64,000 nt of DNA from Hypholoma sublateritium FD-334 SS-4 (lineage: Eukaryota; Basidiomycota; Agaricomycetes; Agaricales; Strophariaceae). Below, one piece after another: positions 47,852 through 58,974 of this stretch (position 1 is its first letter; each line of letters starts with the position of its first letter). Made by a program: the position numbers and the translations under genes. The DNA is taken from positions 185,370 to 249,369 of the forward strand of contig KN817575.1 of the NCBI GenBank assembly GCA_000827495.1. The letters run 5' to 3'. The notes beneath the pieces were generated by a model that saw nothing but the letters and a program-made list of their open reading frames with translations, was not told the origin of the DNA and did not search any database.

Positions 47852-49251
47852 AGTGGAGGGACAATGATACAGCCAACCCCTATGCCTCTTACCGTCGTTC
47901 TTAAGCACTCTGGAATAGGTGATCGCGCACGTACCTAAATTGGGGAGGAGCGCTGATATCTACATCGGTATCTTTGAAAAACGCTTCGAATTGTAGTAAG
48001 GCGGCACTCAATTGGCGAGACTGATAGGCGCATGGCAAAATTAGCTATCGCAAGATCAACCCGGTGGTTTCCTCGGCTCAAACTCACCATCCCACTGCAA
48101 CGCAGATGTAATCGTCGGTCTGGTGTAAGCCAGCGCCGTTTCATGTTATCAAGGTACCATGGTTGGATATGAAATCGAGTTGCATTTCCTGGCCATGTAC
48201 AGATTAGAGAAGCTCCTTGTTTCTCAAATTGCGTAGCCAGTCAGAACATATTAGAAGCGAAAAAGCGGTGATTTGATTCGATTGATGCGAGGGGAAACGA
48301 CTGTCTGGGTGGCCGATTTTCAGAGCTTTCGAATTTGAGGTCTATTTGGGAAAGAGAGTGGCCCGATGATTGTTCGTGGCACGCGGATAGCGCACTTATC
48401 GCGCCGACATCGGATTCTTCCCCGCCCTCAGGCCTTTGCGCCATAGGCCCTCGAAGAGTCTGGTCCCGTCGTTTGTTCAGCAGAAGGGCGGATATCTTCT
48501 TGATTGGCAAGCGCCCCGTTCGATTGGGTTATACGTGGGCTACAACGGGAGAGAATCCATCGATACGATGCGCCAATGGCCAGTTTTAGTGCTGTTCTAC
48601 GGGGACTGGGATTCAAGCTCGTCGTCAAATAACAGCGTAGTCACGCGTAGTCTACCGATTTCGGTGCAAAATCCATTCGAGTTGTCCGCGGTTAGGTCTT
48701 CGGGCCTTGTCTGTCGCTCTCTCGCCGATGGCGGTCAGATGAGAAGGAATGCAGCTGTCCAATAGTGTCTGGCTCCAGGCCGGATATTGAATCGACACAG
48801 TTGCGTCCATATCGCTGACTAGAAGTGCGGCGGTGACAGAAATCTTTGATGGGTGGCTGGGTGTATTGGCAAGGTAAATCAGTCCAACTCCTGCTTCGAC
48901 GTGAGAGGAAACCCGCAGCAGTGACTTAGTAAAACGATGAGGCAGAGTAGTTGGAGTTCGTTCCAAGGACTCGAGAAAGTACCGCCGTCGGATCGGACTG
49001 CAATTCGGTTAGGTCCGTAATTTGAATGAGCGCCATCGCCGAAAAAATCTGATGGGTGCCATAAGTTGTACTCAGTAAGGCATTCATGCTGGGTTGCTCG
49101 GTATATAACTGCTGCGAATGAAATTTTCACAAGGAAAGCGTCATAAGCCGGGTTTGTACAAGACTCGATAGCTAGACATATCACGCCGCAACTTGAAAGT
49201 TGGTGAGTTTTGAACGCATCAACCTATATCCTTGAATGATGGCGGCCTGAA
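47852..49251. other. Intergenic region of 1.4 kb
   Basis: Contains the promoter of the second MFS gene. Open frames here (up to about 109 codons) have no motif. No repeats seen. Confidence 0.45.
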
Positions 49252-51663
49252 TTAGAATAGATACGACACTGTGGCTTCCACCCATCCTTTCAATGGCGGA
49301 GCGCTTTCCGCGCCACGTAGTGCATATCCATAAATCCCAATCCCAAGCGCAACGGCAAATGCTAAGAAACCAAGAGAATTCAGGCGCTCGCTGGTTTGCC
49401 GCTTTTTCTTTATCCACGACTCAGCGCCGATGCCGGAGAAGTGGCGCCAATCTGGCTTTCGGAGCCACATGTAGAACAAACTAGAGGACCTACGACGAAA
49501 AGATGTCAGTATCAAGTAGAGTGTCAGACACATTCATGATTCAACAGACCCCGGAAACGCGTTCGAGATTTTGCCAGTCCCGCCGACGCGGTACCATGAG
49601 TTGCAATCCATGTAAACCGAATTGCTGAGCCTCTTCTGGATTTTGGCGTCGTACGCATCGGCGGCCTCCTCAGACACTTCGATCGAAATGGCATCTGCCT
49701 CGATGATAGGCTGGATGAGCTGCATGATATAGTTAACCTGCACTTCATTCGACCATACCACCGATGTATGCCCAGTGGTAATATTAGGGCCTAGGTTGTT
49801 TGACTTGTTTATAACTTAGTGGATGTAATTTGGAACTTATGTACTGACCGCATATCAAGAAAAGGTTAGGGAAACCCGGTATGACAGTACCAAGGTATGC
49901 TTTTGGGCCCCCTTGATCCTCAAAATACTTCTGTATCGTCTTGTTGGTGCTTCCTTTTATAGAGATAGGGTATGTGTCCTGAGCGCTGTATGTGAGTATG
50001 GCGAGTGCAATTTCGGATGCACCAATTACCGCAGTATATCCTGTTGCGAATATCATCACATCCAGAGGAATGTTCTCTCCTTTACAAGATCATATATGTG
50101 AGTGTACTTTATATGTAATTCGCGTTTAATACCTGTTCGCGTCGTTATACCGTCACTAGTAACCATTTCGATTCCATTGTAGTTAAGCTGAATATTTGAG
50201 AGGTTCAAGGCTTTCAAATAACCGGAGTCAAATATTATGCGCTTGCAGCCAAGAGCTATAAATTTAGAGAAGAGATTATTTAACAATGAGGATCATGAGA
50301 AAAATATGACGGACTATAGTTTGGTATAATGACATTGTGATATTTAGAGGGGGCGACTGCGGTCATATATAGTTGGCTGAGCTTCGAGATATTACAAGAG
50401 CTTCATTATTTGTTTTAGGATACATGGAACGTAGACCTCTCACCTTGGTGGCCAACCAACGAGTGGCCTGATTTGAAAATATGATTATATACATGCTTTC
50501 AAACTAAGCGAGAAAAAAAGGTTAGGGCAGAGAACCACTGAATATAGATTTTTGATACCAAGGCAAAGTGACTCCAGCGAGAAACTCTCATCAAGAAAGG
50601 AAACCAATGAAACAGAGTTCTTCTAAATTTGGAATAGCGTTTATACAGCTGTCGCATTATGTCAAGGTTATTTTAGCAGTTGAAGAAGCAAGGTGACATA
50701 GCTACCACGTTAGGTATCATCCAATTTTGTGTACGGCAAAATTGAATAATATGTGTGCTTGGATCTTCCGATAGTTTAGGTACGAATTGTGCACTATGAC
50801 CAATACAGAAACAGTTGAGATGACACATGTCGCCAAATAAGTTATAAGAGGGGACCCACGTAGATGCTCCATTTCCAATAACTCCAACACGTTTTCCGCT
50901 CAACTCTTTCGAATAGTCCCACCGTGCGGAGTGGAATGTATCACCCTTGAAGTTTTCAAGTCCCGGAAGAGACACATAGCGCGGCGTCTCGAGGATGCCC
51001 ACTGCAGATATCACAACGTGCGCCGTTGACTCTGACCGCGCCCTGGTCACAGTATCTTCCAGGATGATGTCGTACAAATGAGTGTCGTGGTTCCACTCCG
51101 CAGAGACCACGAGCCGGTTGAAGATGATATGCGGGTATATATCGTGCTTCTGCGCGAGCTCGATCCAGTAGGCCAAGAGTTCTTTCTGGGGAAGATGTGA
51201 CGCGTTCCAGTTTCTGAGTTCTGTGGACAGGCAATAGACAGGCATCGTGACATCGGAAGAGCATCCCTACAAGGGCATGGAGCTGGCGTTCATTTGTTTC
51301 GGCGATTTCGAAAGAAAGATGGACGTACTGGATATATGTTGCTCTGGCAAAAAAAGGGGAATAGAATGAGATCTTATTTTGGGTCGAGGATGGTTCATTT
51401 GACTCACTCTCCATGTACCTCCAACATCAGCAAACTTCTCGTAAATCTAACCAAACATTAGTCTTGGACACGAAGTGACGGAGATTGTACAACACACCGT
51501 GAAGTTGGTATATCCGTATTTCTGTTTCAATGCTATCGCGCAGGTCAATCCTCCTGACCTTGGAAAGAAAGCTCAAGACCGGGTGTCCCTGCTCAGCCAA
51601 CAAAGGAGAGCGTAGAACTCACCCAGCTCCCATGATAATAATTCTAGGTCCCAGCTTAGACAT
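49252..51663 (-). CDS. Flavin-binding monooxygenase, Baeyer-Villiger type
   Basis: Starts MSKLGPRIIIMGAGSGGLTC (FAD-binding GxGxxG) and continues IYEKFADVGGTWR, NIYPGCSSDVT and FKGDTFHSARW, which is the Baeyer-Villiger fingerprint F-x-G-x3-H-x3-W. The NADPH-binding GVIGNGAST, FCRTQNWMIPN, APSKYHNVIIPNY, LGCKRIIFDSGYLKALN and MIFATGYTAVIG follow, then GPNITTGH, YRVGGTGKISNAFPG and a C-terminal hydrophobic segment (LNSLGFLAFAVALGIGIYG). Around ten exons, all linked by GT-AG introns. Such enzymes insert oxygen next to carbonyls, turning ketones into esters, or oxidise N/S atoms. Exon edges near 50.35-50.55 kb are approximate, but coding continuity is evident. The hydrophobic tail suggests membrane association. 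Confidence 0.88.
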
Positions 51664-52019
51664 TATGGGTTGCTTTTCGATGAAAATGCCAGTGGTGTCT
51701 CAGGATCTTAAGCGTGGCATGCCTTTATACCTGCGAAGAAAGATTTCCACGACTGTCATTGGCGTCGGAAGCCATCTACTTCCGCTCCGAAAGCCTAGCA
51801 AAATATGTTAACCGGAGAAAAAAACATACACAGCCTACAGCACCCGGTTTTTTCCTGGCAGGGCAGGTTGGCACGGTATATGAAGGATTGAAATAGCCTT
51901 TTAAAATGAAAGCCGGCAAACTAGCTGTAAATACAAGTGATACAGAAGAAGCGCAACTGCACTGGTTTCATTTTTACAATCTTCGTCCTCCGGTGGCACT
52001 GCGTCGGCGTTTTATTTCT
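51664..52019. other. Spacer between the monooxygenase start and ATG101 end
   Basis: About 356 bp; promoter of the monooxygenase. No other feature. Confidence 0.45.
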
Positions 52020-52827
52020 TCAGCCCAGCTCTAGGTTACCGACTTTGACGAGCACCTTGAAAGGGAAGGGCGAGATGGTAGTGGCGTCTGTAATGGGTGG
52101 AACTACTGCACGACCCCGCTCCGACGAAGTGTACTTTATCAAAGTGTACATGGTCTCCGTGAGGGTGGATGCCAGATTTGTTTGGAAAGTCAATCGATCT
52201 GGACAAGGAATTGATTCGACTTGTCGGACGGAGCGTGCGCGTACATACCTCGCTCGTCGCGGGGCTGACGCAACTCGGCATTAATAATCCTATCAAGAAA
52301 TTTATCAGTTTATTAGGGGAACATACGTGCTGTCTCTGCGCACACACCATTGCTCCCATGGTACCTCTTCTTCGCCAGTTGAAAACCAGTTTTTTTTCAG
52401 TTTCTTCTCTGCTATTGTCACGATGATCTGGACCATGTTATGAGCTGCATTCACTGGGTAATTAGTTGATGGACGACGTCACTTGTCCTCGTTTGTTGGC
52501 TCCACTTTCGATTGCTTTCCAAAAGGCTTCAACTTTGTCGTTCACTAATTTCTCGGTATCCGAATCTGATACAGCAGGCTTCAAACGCTCAAGCAGGAGA
52601 TCTCCTGGATGATACAGGGACTTACCATTGTTACATCAAGTACCTCGAGGGTACGCGGTTTGATACTCCCGAAGAGCCGATGAAATAGAATGGCATGGAG
52701 CACCCCGTGAAGGACGTCTTTCGCCCCGAGACGGTCTAGTACCTGTGAGTGTGAGTTCGCCATAAGAATTGTTATGAATTGAACATACTAAATCAATTGT
52801 AATGGTAGGCAAGATAGCGTTGTTCAT
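52020..52827 (-). CDS. ATG101: Autophagy-related protein 101
   Basis: Six exons, complement(52020-52198, 52249-52289, 52348-52427, 52483-52578, 52626-52742, 52789-52827), give 183 residues. Conserved blocks are LHAILFHRLFGSIKPRTLEV, LDVTMPAVSD, EAFWKAIESGANKRGQ, WFSTGEEEVPWEQW, INAELRQPRDE and YTLIKYTSSERGRAVVPPIT, then ISPFPFKVLV near the C terminus, matching basidiomycete ATG101. It is a HORMA-fold subunit that stabilises ATG13 in the ATG1 kinase complex starting autophagosome formation. All five introns (46-58 bp) keep frame. Its start shares a 509-bp region with the divergent gene at 53337. ATG101 occurs in many fungi but not budding yeast. Confidence 0.93.
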
Positions 52828-53336
52828 TGATTCCAGCAGGGCAGCCAAACTCGGATGGGAGATCTAATACTTGTGAGTCTAAGACTGTAAACACACTTGC
52901 TTTGATAAGACTTGCTACAAGGCGAAAGAAGGTAAGATAGTGCGGCCTGCGACAAGTTCGGCGACGGGGTCAAATCCAAAGGTATCGCAGGATTGAGAAT
53001 AAAGGTTATAATGAAGCTGTGGATGAGCTGTGAAACTTGAAGATCTAAGCATAGAATGAGGACGTAGGCGTGACCGTTCGGACGAGTTGTAACCCTAACC
53101 TAAGCATGATGTTGAAACACAAAGTGGCTTGACTCTTGCTTGACTAGGCTTGACTCGCTTGACTCTTTTGACTTCCAACCACATCAATCTGCATTTTCTT
53201 CTTGTTTATCGGCTTTCCCTGACATCTTCATGCTTACTGGAATCGGCTATACACCTTTATATTCTTGAACGAACATACGAAAGGCATAAACGAATTCAAC
53301 CACCTCACACGGTACACCACCTAGGTCCTAGACGCC
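52828..53336. promoter_or_regulatory. Shared divergent promoter region of ATG101 and the 53337 gene
   Basis: 509 bp separate two start codons on opposite strands. A run of GACTTGACT-like repeats (GGCTTGACTCTTGCTTGACT and nearby copies) lies at about 53128-53172. No defined binding site was recognised. Confidence 0.5.
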
Positions 53337-55517
53337 ATGGGCGACAACATTGCCGCGAACTCGAGCTTATCAGTTAACATGGCCCACTCTCAGGAGAGAG
53401 TTGCAACATACCTCAGAGACTTAGAGAGCAAGCGGCAGGCATTACTACTCGTTCGCGAGGAGCCGCCAACACCTCCACGGTCTCCTACGGACGAAGTTGG
53501 CCGCGACGAGCGCATCCAAGAAGTGCGCGAACGCGCTCAAGATGCCTGGTCAAAGGCGCACGGAAATCCAGCAGACGGGAGGTGGGCTGTACTCACAGAT
53601 ATCCTCCGCTTGAGTGTCACATGCGGGCGCGGAGGGAGGTGGATGGGCGCACGGACGGACATTCCATCGGCCAAGCCACTCGTCAACGGTGATGGTGATG
53701 CATACTGGATCAATGCGGAGACTGAGTCGGAATGGCGTGAATGGGAGGCCCGTGACTCCGAGGAGCGGAAGATACGCGAGAAGGTTGAAAGTTGGAAGAA
53801 GAATCTCGAGGCCCAGCAGACCGTTAGCAGTGTCGTTATTCCGGCATCCGAACGTATTTCTATGGCATCTACTTCAGGCCTCAATCCACCTCCCGCCAAC
53901 ACCCCGAAGTCGTCTCAGAACAAGTCGCCGCATCGGGTCAAGGTCGCCACGATGAAAACCGCAGGCGCCGTTCCTAAGGGCGTAGCAAGAACATCGTCTC
54001 TCACCAGTGCGTTGAGAGATAATTCAGCGCTTGGATTTTCTGTCGTGAAGCGACAGAAACCTATCACCGGGAAACCTGGATGCAACTCACTCTCGCAGCC
54101 TGGACACTTGCCCACCATATCGCACGCAGATCCAGAACAGAATACCCATTCTCAACCAGAACATTTGCCATCGTCACCCAAGAGACACAATATTGCTGAT
54201 ATCACGGAAATGGTTAGTTCTTCATCGACGATACTTTCAGTCAAAAATCTTACATTTTTCCAGTCCTTCCTTCCTCCGTCTTTCCCTTCTTCCGCTATCG
54301 TTACGTCTACCCCAAAGCCTAAATCTAATGCGAAATCCTCCACTGCTCGTAAACCTGACCCCATCCCACGCGCTACCTCAGTACCTGAGCCAGTCTCCGT
54401 TTCGTTCCCTTCTCTCAGTACTCCGATACCATCTTCTCTTGCTACGAAAGCACGCAAATCTGCGCTCGAAACGACCGCTTCTTTGTCTGTGTTACCCCCT
54501 CCGTCTACTCCGCCGCGACAACCTTTTCACTCCTCCGCACACCAATCAAACCGCGACTCTACAATAAATCACGAGACTAACGCTAACAACAAGCGACCAG
54601 GCACACTTCAAGCAGACGCAGAGGACAGCCGCGTTTTGAAAAAAGCGCGCACGCTCCCGACGTTAACGACCATGGGTCCTCCGAGCCCCCGTGCGCTGAA
54701 GAACATACCGCGTGCTGCCCCTGCTCCGCCCTCCAGTAGCCCGCAAACACCGCCGCCCGTGACACCGAAGAAACAGGCCATTCCCACATTGCGGGAGCTG
54801 CTTGCTAGCAGGAAGAAGGGCAAAGGCAAACCTTTAGCGTCACCCAATTTCATCGTACGCGGCACCAGTCGGGCCAAAAACGACGGCTCCACCCGTTCAG
54901 ATCCCGTCAAGCAGGTCGTCGATCTACCGCCCGCAGAAGCACATTTGCGTCAGTCACCTGCGCGAGCCCCGTCGCCTCTTCCTCCCAAGGCTCCCGTGAT
55001 CGACCCATACGCCGATGACGCCGATTTCGACGCTATCCTTGCCGCCCCACCCGCGAAGGGCAGTCAGGATATATATCACAACATGTTTGACCCGTATGCG
55101 GACGATGTCGCACTCGATTCACCAACCAAGTCACTGTCTTCGCTCGCGGGGTCCGACTCGGAGGAGGACAGCGACCACGACGACGTCCCCGCACATGCGG
55201 CATTCGGCGCGCTGAGCCCCGGATTTGCGTTCCACCCGCCCATCACGTCGACGCAGGGCGGGCCGCTCCCCAACGGGAAGACGCAGCTGACTGACAGCTG
55301 GTCGAGCGTGTACGGGGCCCCGTCTCCGGGTAAGGGCGGCGCGGCACCGCCGTCGTCCGGGGGGATGCCCGTGTACAACTCGCAGTTCGAGGCGGCGGTG
55401 GCGCGCGACGTAGATACGGTGGACCAGCTGCTCGAACGCGACACTATCTACGAAGGATGGCTGCGCGACCCCACGCCGGAGCCGCAGCCTGGAATGGCCA
55501 TGGATGACAGTCCGTGA
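53337..55517 (+). CDS. Large disordered Ser/Pro-rich protein, function unknown
   Basis: Single exon, 726 residues, starting in a good context (GCCATGGGC). Residues about 16-170 are charged and helical, possibly coiled coil (ESEWREWEARDSEERKIREK). Residues 170-550 are Ser/Pro/Thr-rich with many SP and TP sites (PPRSP, TPPPVTPKK) and basic KK patches. Two copies of the motif DPYADD occur at about 556 and 584. An acidic stretch (SDSEEDSDHDD) follows, and the C terminus (FEAAVARDVDTVDQLLERD, then TIYEGWLRDPTPEP) is the most folded-looking part. No enzyme domain. A regulated, probably nuclear or scaffold protein is only a guess. Confidence 0.85.
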   Translation: MGDNIAANSSLSVNMAHSQERVATYLRDLESKRQALLLVREEPPTPPRSPTDEVGRDERIQEVRERAQDAWSKAHGNPADGRWAVLTDILRLSVTCGRGGRWMGARTDIPSAKPLVNGDGDAYWINAETESEWREWEARDSEERKIREKVESWKKNLEAQQTVSSVVIPASERISMASTSGLNPPPANTPKSSQNKSPHRVKVATMKTAGAVPKGVARTSSLTSALRDNSALGFSVVKRQKPITGKPGCNSLSQPGHLPTISHADPEQNTHSQPEHLPSSPKRHNIADITEMVSSSSTILSVKNLTFFQSFLPPSFPSSAIVTSTPKPKSNAKSSTARKPDPIPRATSVPEPVSVSFPSLSTPIPSSLATKARKSALETTASLSVLPPPSTPPRQPFHSSAHQSNRDSTINHETNANNKRPGTLQADAEDSRVLKKARTLPTLTTMGPPSPRALKNIPRAAPAPPSSSPQTPPPVTPKKQAIPTLRELLASRKKGKGKPLASPNFIVRGTSRAKNDGSTRSDPVKQVVDLPPAEAHLRQSPARAPSPLPPKAPVIDPYADDADFDAILAAPPAKGSQDIYHNMFDPYADDVALDSPTKSLSSLAGSDSEEDSDHDDVPAHAAFGALSPGFAFHPPITSTQGGPLPNGKTQLTDSWSSVYGAPSPGKGGAAPPSSGGMPVYNSQFEAAVARDVDTVDQLLERDTIYEGWLRDPTPEPQPGMAMDDSP

Positions 55518-56022
55518 AGTGTATGCCGTTGGCCGTCGGATCGGCACACTGCTTGTATACTAATTGGATGGAGCTCTGGGCTCTGCTGCTGGGCGCGGAT
55601 ATCTGGGCTTTGGTAACTCGTGTATACGTGCTTGCTTCCGTTGTTACTGTATCTCCAGATCGCCACCTCTGTATGTACTTGCTTTTAGTAATAGTATTCA
55701 AGCTAGCTTTGAAATTGGTGTTTGGCCGGACAAGTAATTAAATTTTTAAAGCTACTGGACTACAGTCTACCACGTTCTCTCCATCGTGCGGCATTGCCCC
55801 AAAACCGTCACGATGGCCAACTGGCAACATCACTGGCATAGACTTGCATGCTGACTTCCTTGATACTTCCGATTTCCGGTCCTTGGTAGGACGCCTAATT
55901 GACATTATCCGGACTTGGACCAACCCTGCCCTGACGCGACTTGGATTGGACTTAGACGCGACGCGATGCGTGGGAACTGCGCGTGACTAGTTTGCCGCCA
56001 GATATTATCCGAAACCCACTCC
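55518..56022. other. Spacer downstream of the disordered protein
   Basis: 3' UTR and intergenic DNA; no gene seen. Confidence 0.45.
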
Positions 56023-56382
56023 AACCTTGCTCCAACCCTCATCATCACCGCCGACAAGGAGCGACAAGGCTGCTCCACCCTCAGCATTCTCGGCCCCGAC
56101 TTAAGCGCGTGCGTCTGTGTAACTGTAAATTAATTCCCGGAGTTCTTCGAATTCCAGAGCTTCCTCATTATCATCAAGTTCCCCAAGAACCGCGATCTCG
56201 TCGTCTGGTGCAACGAGCTCATGCGCAACGACGCCGAGGAGCACGCTAACATTGAACTCGTCATGCACGACAACGGTTTCGGCCGGATTATCCACGAGTT
56301 CCCTGGCTCCTGTGGCTATCAGTTTAGCACATGGTCATCCTTTTCGTTTGCTGACCTGCACAACCTCATGACGAACGCCTAA
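56023..56382 (+). other. Coding-like open region, unidentified small gene or gene remnant
   Basis: One frame reads APTLIITADKERQG and GCSTLSILGPD, then (after a TAA at 56131) FQSFLIIIKFPKNRDLVVWC and NIELVMHDNGFGRIIHEFPG up to TAA at 56380-56382. Third positions are C-rich, as in real genes here. A possible 39-bp GT-AG intron would remove the internal stop in frame. No start codon was found, and the family was not recognised. It may be a decayed gene or an exon of a larger one. Confidence 0.35.
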
Positions 56383-56610
56383 AGCCTCATAGGCCGTCAA
56401 ACGCGGTCTAGTCGACTTTCCGCGTTCTAATCAACCCTTTTCGTGGGAGGACGCTCATCTGAATAAACATTTTTGTATCGGGAAGGTCCCGAGGACAAAA
56501 GAAATATGTCAGCGGTACCTACTTGTGATCAATGGGAGCGATCAGTCGCCGTCGATATAAGATTATCCCTCGGGCCTCACGCTTCAGTTGCTAGTGCGTA
56601 CCCAAGTTCA

Positions 56611-58289
56611 ATGTCGTCCACCAACAATACTACTGAATATATTATCCCGCGCACGCAGAAGGCAGCGGTCCTCACCGCCCTTGGGGCCCCATATACTATA
56701 GAGACCGCGCGCCCCGTGAAACAGCCGGCGGAACTCGCCCCGGGCGAATGCCTCGTGAAGCTCGAGTACAGCGGTGTCTGTCATTCCGACCTCCACGTCC
56801 GCAATGGCGACTGGACAGTTAAGGCGGACCTTCCTCTGGTGGGCGGGCACGAGGGCGTCGGGCGCGTTGTGGCCATTGGAGCCCAGAGCAACAACCATGT
56901 AAAAATTGGGGACCGTGTGGGTCTGAAGTGGATCGCGACGGTCTGCGGCAAGTGCGTATTATCCTGGCGCGTCGGAGAAATTCACATGATTGACGTCTGG
57001 AAACGTCTCTCACCAGCTGCGAGATGTGTAGAAAAGGATACGAATCTTGTGGGAGCATCTCTCGTGTCCGCCTATTTCCGTACTCACAGAACGTACTGGC
57101 AGCTTGCCCCACGAGTTTCGCCAAAACCCACGGCCTCAAACTCGACGGAACCTTCCAAGAATACGCTGTGGGTGACCCTTCCAAATACTCCGGGTGCAGA
57201 AGTTTGAAGTTACATGCGCAAATATAGGTGTCTTTTACCAGCTATGTTACGCCCATTCCCGAGGGTCTCGATGGTGCATTCGCAGCCCCTATCTTGTGTG
57301 CCGTTCGTGGCTCCATTGCGATCAGCGTATTTCTATTAATAGATCCAATAGGGTCTGACCGTTTACAAGGCGCTAAAGCAAACAAACCTGCGCATTGGCC
57401 AGTGGGTAGCTATCTCTGGAGCAGGAGGAGGGCTCGGACATCTTGGTAACCATTATATTGATCCTATTGAGACTCTCTAATTCGTGCGCGCCCTCTAGCC
57501 GTGCAGTATGCTGTTGCAATGGGCCTCCGAGTTTTAGCTATCGGCGAGTATCTTGTCTCTGCTCCGCGATTTGCTTCATAATTTCCTAATACTTTTATTT
57601 AGATTCCGGAGAGACTAAAAAGAAATTATGCTTGAGCCTGGGGGCGGAAGCGTGGGTGGACTTCAAAGAGAGCACTGATCTTATCAAGGACGTAGTGGCA
57701 GCCGCCGACGGATTAGGACCGGAAGCGGCAGTCGTTGCTGCTGGTGATGTGCGATTATCTCCAGTACGCAGTACAGTCCTTCTGTACTCACTGGCGTTAT
57801 TGGACAGGCCAAGCCTTTTAACCAAGCCGTAATGTATCTTCGCCGCAAAGGCACCTTGGTTTGCGTCGGAATGCCGGCTGCGAACGCATTGTTGAGCTTT
57901 CCAATCACCCTCCTCATCGGAAAGGTACGCGTCTACTGTGTTATATTTGCCCTAGAGAGCTGATGCCTCAATACACATGACATGATAGTCGCTGACCATT
58001 GTCGGATCAGCTATTGGGTAGGTCGTCTTCTCGCTTTGACCACACGCCATCGGTTACTCAAGAAACATAGTAATCAGCAGGAAGCCGTGGAAGCACTCCG
58101 TATTGCTGCGTTGGGCAAGGTCAAATGCCAGCATGAAGTAAAGAAACTGGAAGACGTCAACAGGTATATAAAACCAATGCTCTAATTTATATCTGACCAT
58201 TGCATTTACTCGATATTCACTCATTTTCTAGTATTGTGGAGGATTTAGAGGCTGGCAAGGTTTCCGGAAGAATGGTCATCAAATTCTAG
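56611..58289 (+). CDS. Zinc-dependent alcohol dehydrogenase
   Basis: Eleven exons (56611-56951, 57017-57048, 57103-57167, 57228-57302, 57352-57445, 57499-57543, 57603-57748, 57808-57924, 57989-58017, 58071-58163, 58232-58289) give 364 residues. Catalytic zinc ligands are in GVCHSDLH and GGHEGVG. The structural zinc lobe is [15 protein letters not shown]. The NAD-binding motif [15 protein letters not shown] is followed by VLAID. The closing block [14 protein letters not shown] and GRMVIKF is typical of fungal ADH1-type enzymes, which interconvert alcohols and aldehydes with NAD. The intron at 57544-57602 starts with GC instead of GT; all others are GT-AG. Complete and probably functional, cytosolic. 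Confidence 0.93.
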
Positions 58290-58974
58290 AGGAATGGGCT
58301 CAACATGCCGTATACCCTGGACCTTCGTTCCTTGACCTTTATTTTTATAATTAGTGCAAGTGAATGAGGAAATTTAATGGACAAGAGAACAACTAGCAGA
58401 AACATATGTAAAAACTCGGTTCTATAATTGCAATGAAACGAGACCAGAATGCTCTATAACAAAAAGCAAAGTACATCGAGCTTCGCTCATGTAGAGATTG
58501 GCCACCAGTCTAGCTACAAATTTATTGGAGACAGCAGGCAGGGCTGGAGTCAAGTCAGAACTTATTGTCTTAGTCAGCGGATCGTCTCAGCTCAGAGGAC
58601 AGCGTTGAGTCGGTTTTCTAAAAATTTGTTGCGGTGGGAAGGGAATCAGAGTAAAGTGTGCACTGGTGGCACGCGGTCGTGGAACGACGGACATGCCATT
58701 AATAAACATACACCGCGTGCACTGTGATAGTGTATTCAGCGATCTGTCCATGGTATGAGCGTAAAACAAGGCTATGCAACAGTCCGAGTGCAACAAGCAG
58801 ATGAGCAGATGCAAAAAAAAGTGTGGGAGATAAGACTCTAAAAGAGTGATGAGTATTTATGCGATCAAAGTAATGAAAAGGGCGAAATTACGACGAGACA
58901 AGATCTGAGTCCTTCATGCATTAATGCGTTCATGCAAGATCCTCGATGAGTAGCGGGGGAGGTATGCTCGCATA
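58290..58974. other. Spacer between convergent alcohol dehydrogenase and MFS genes
   Basis: No gene or repeat recognised. Confidence 0.45.
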
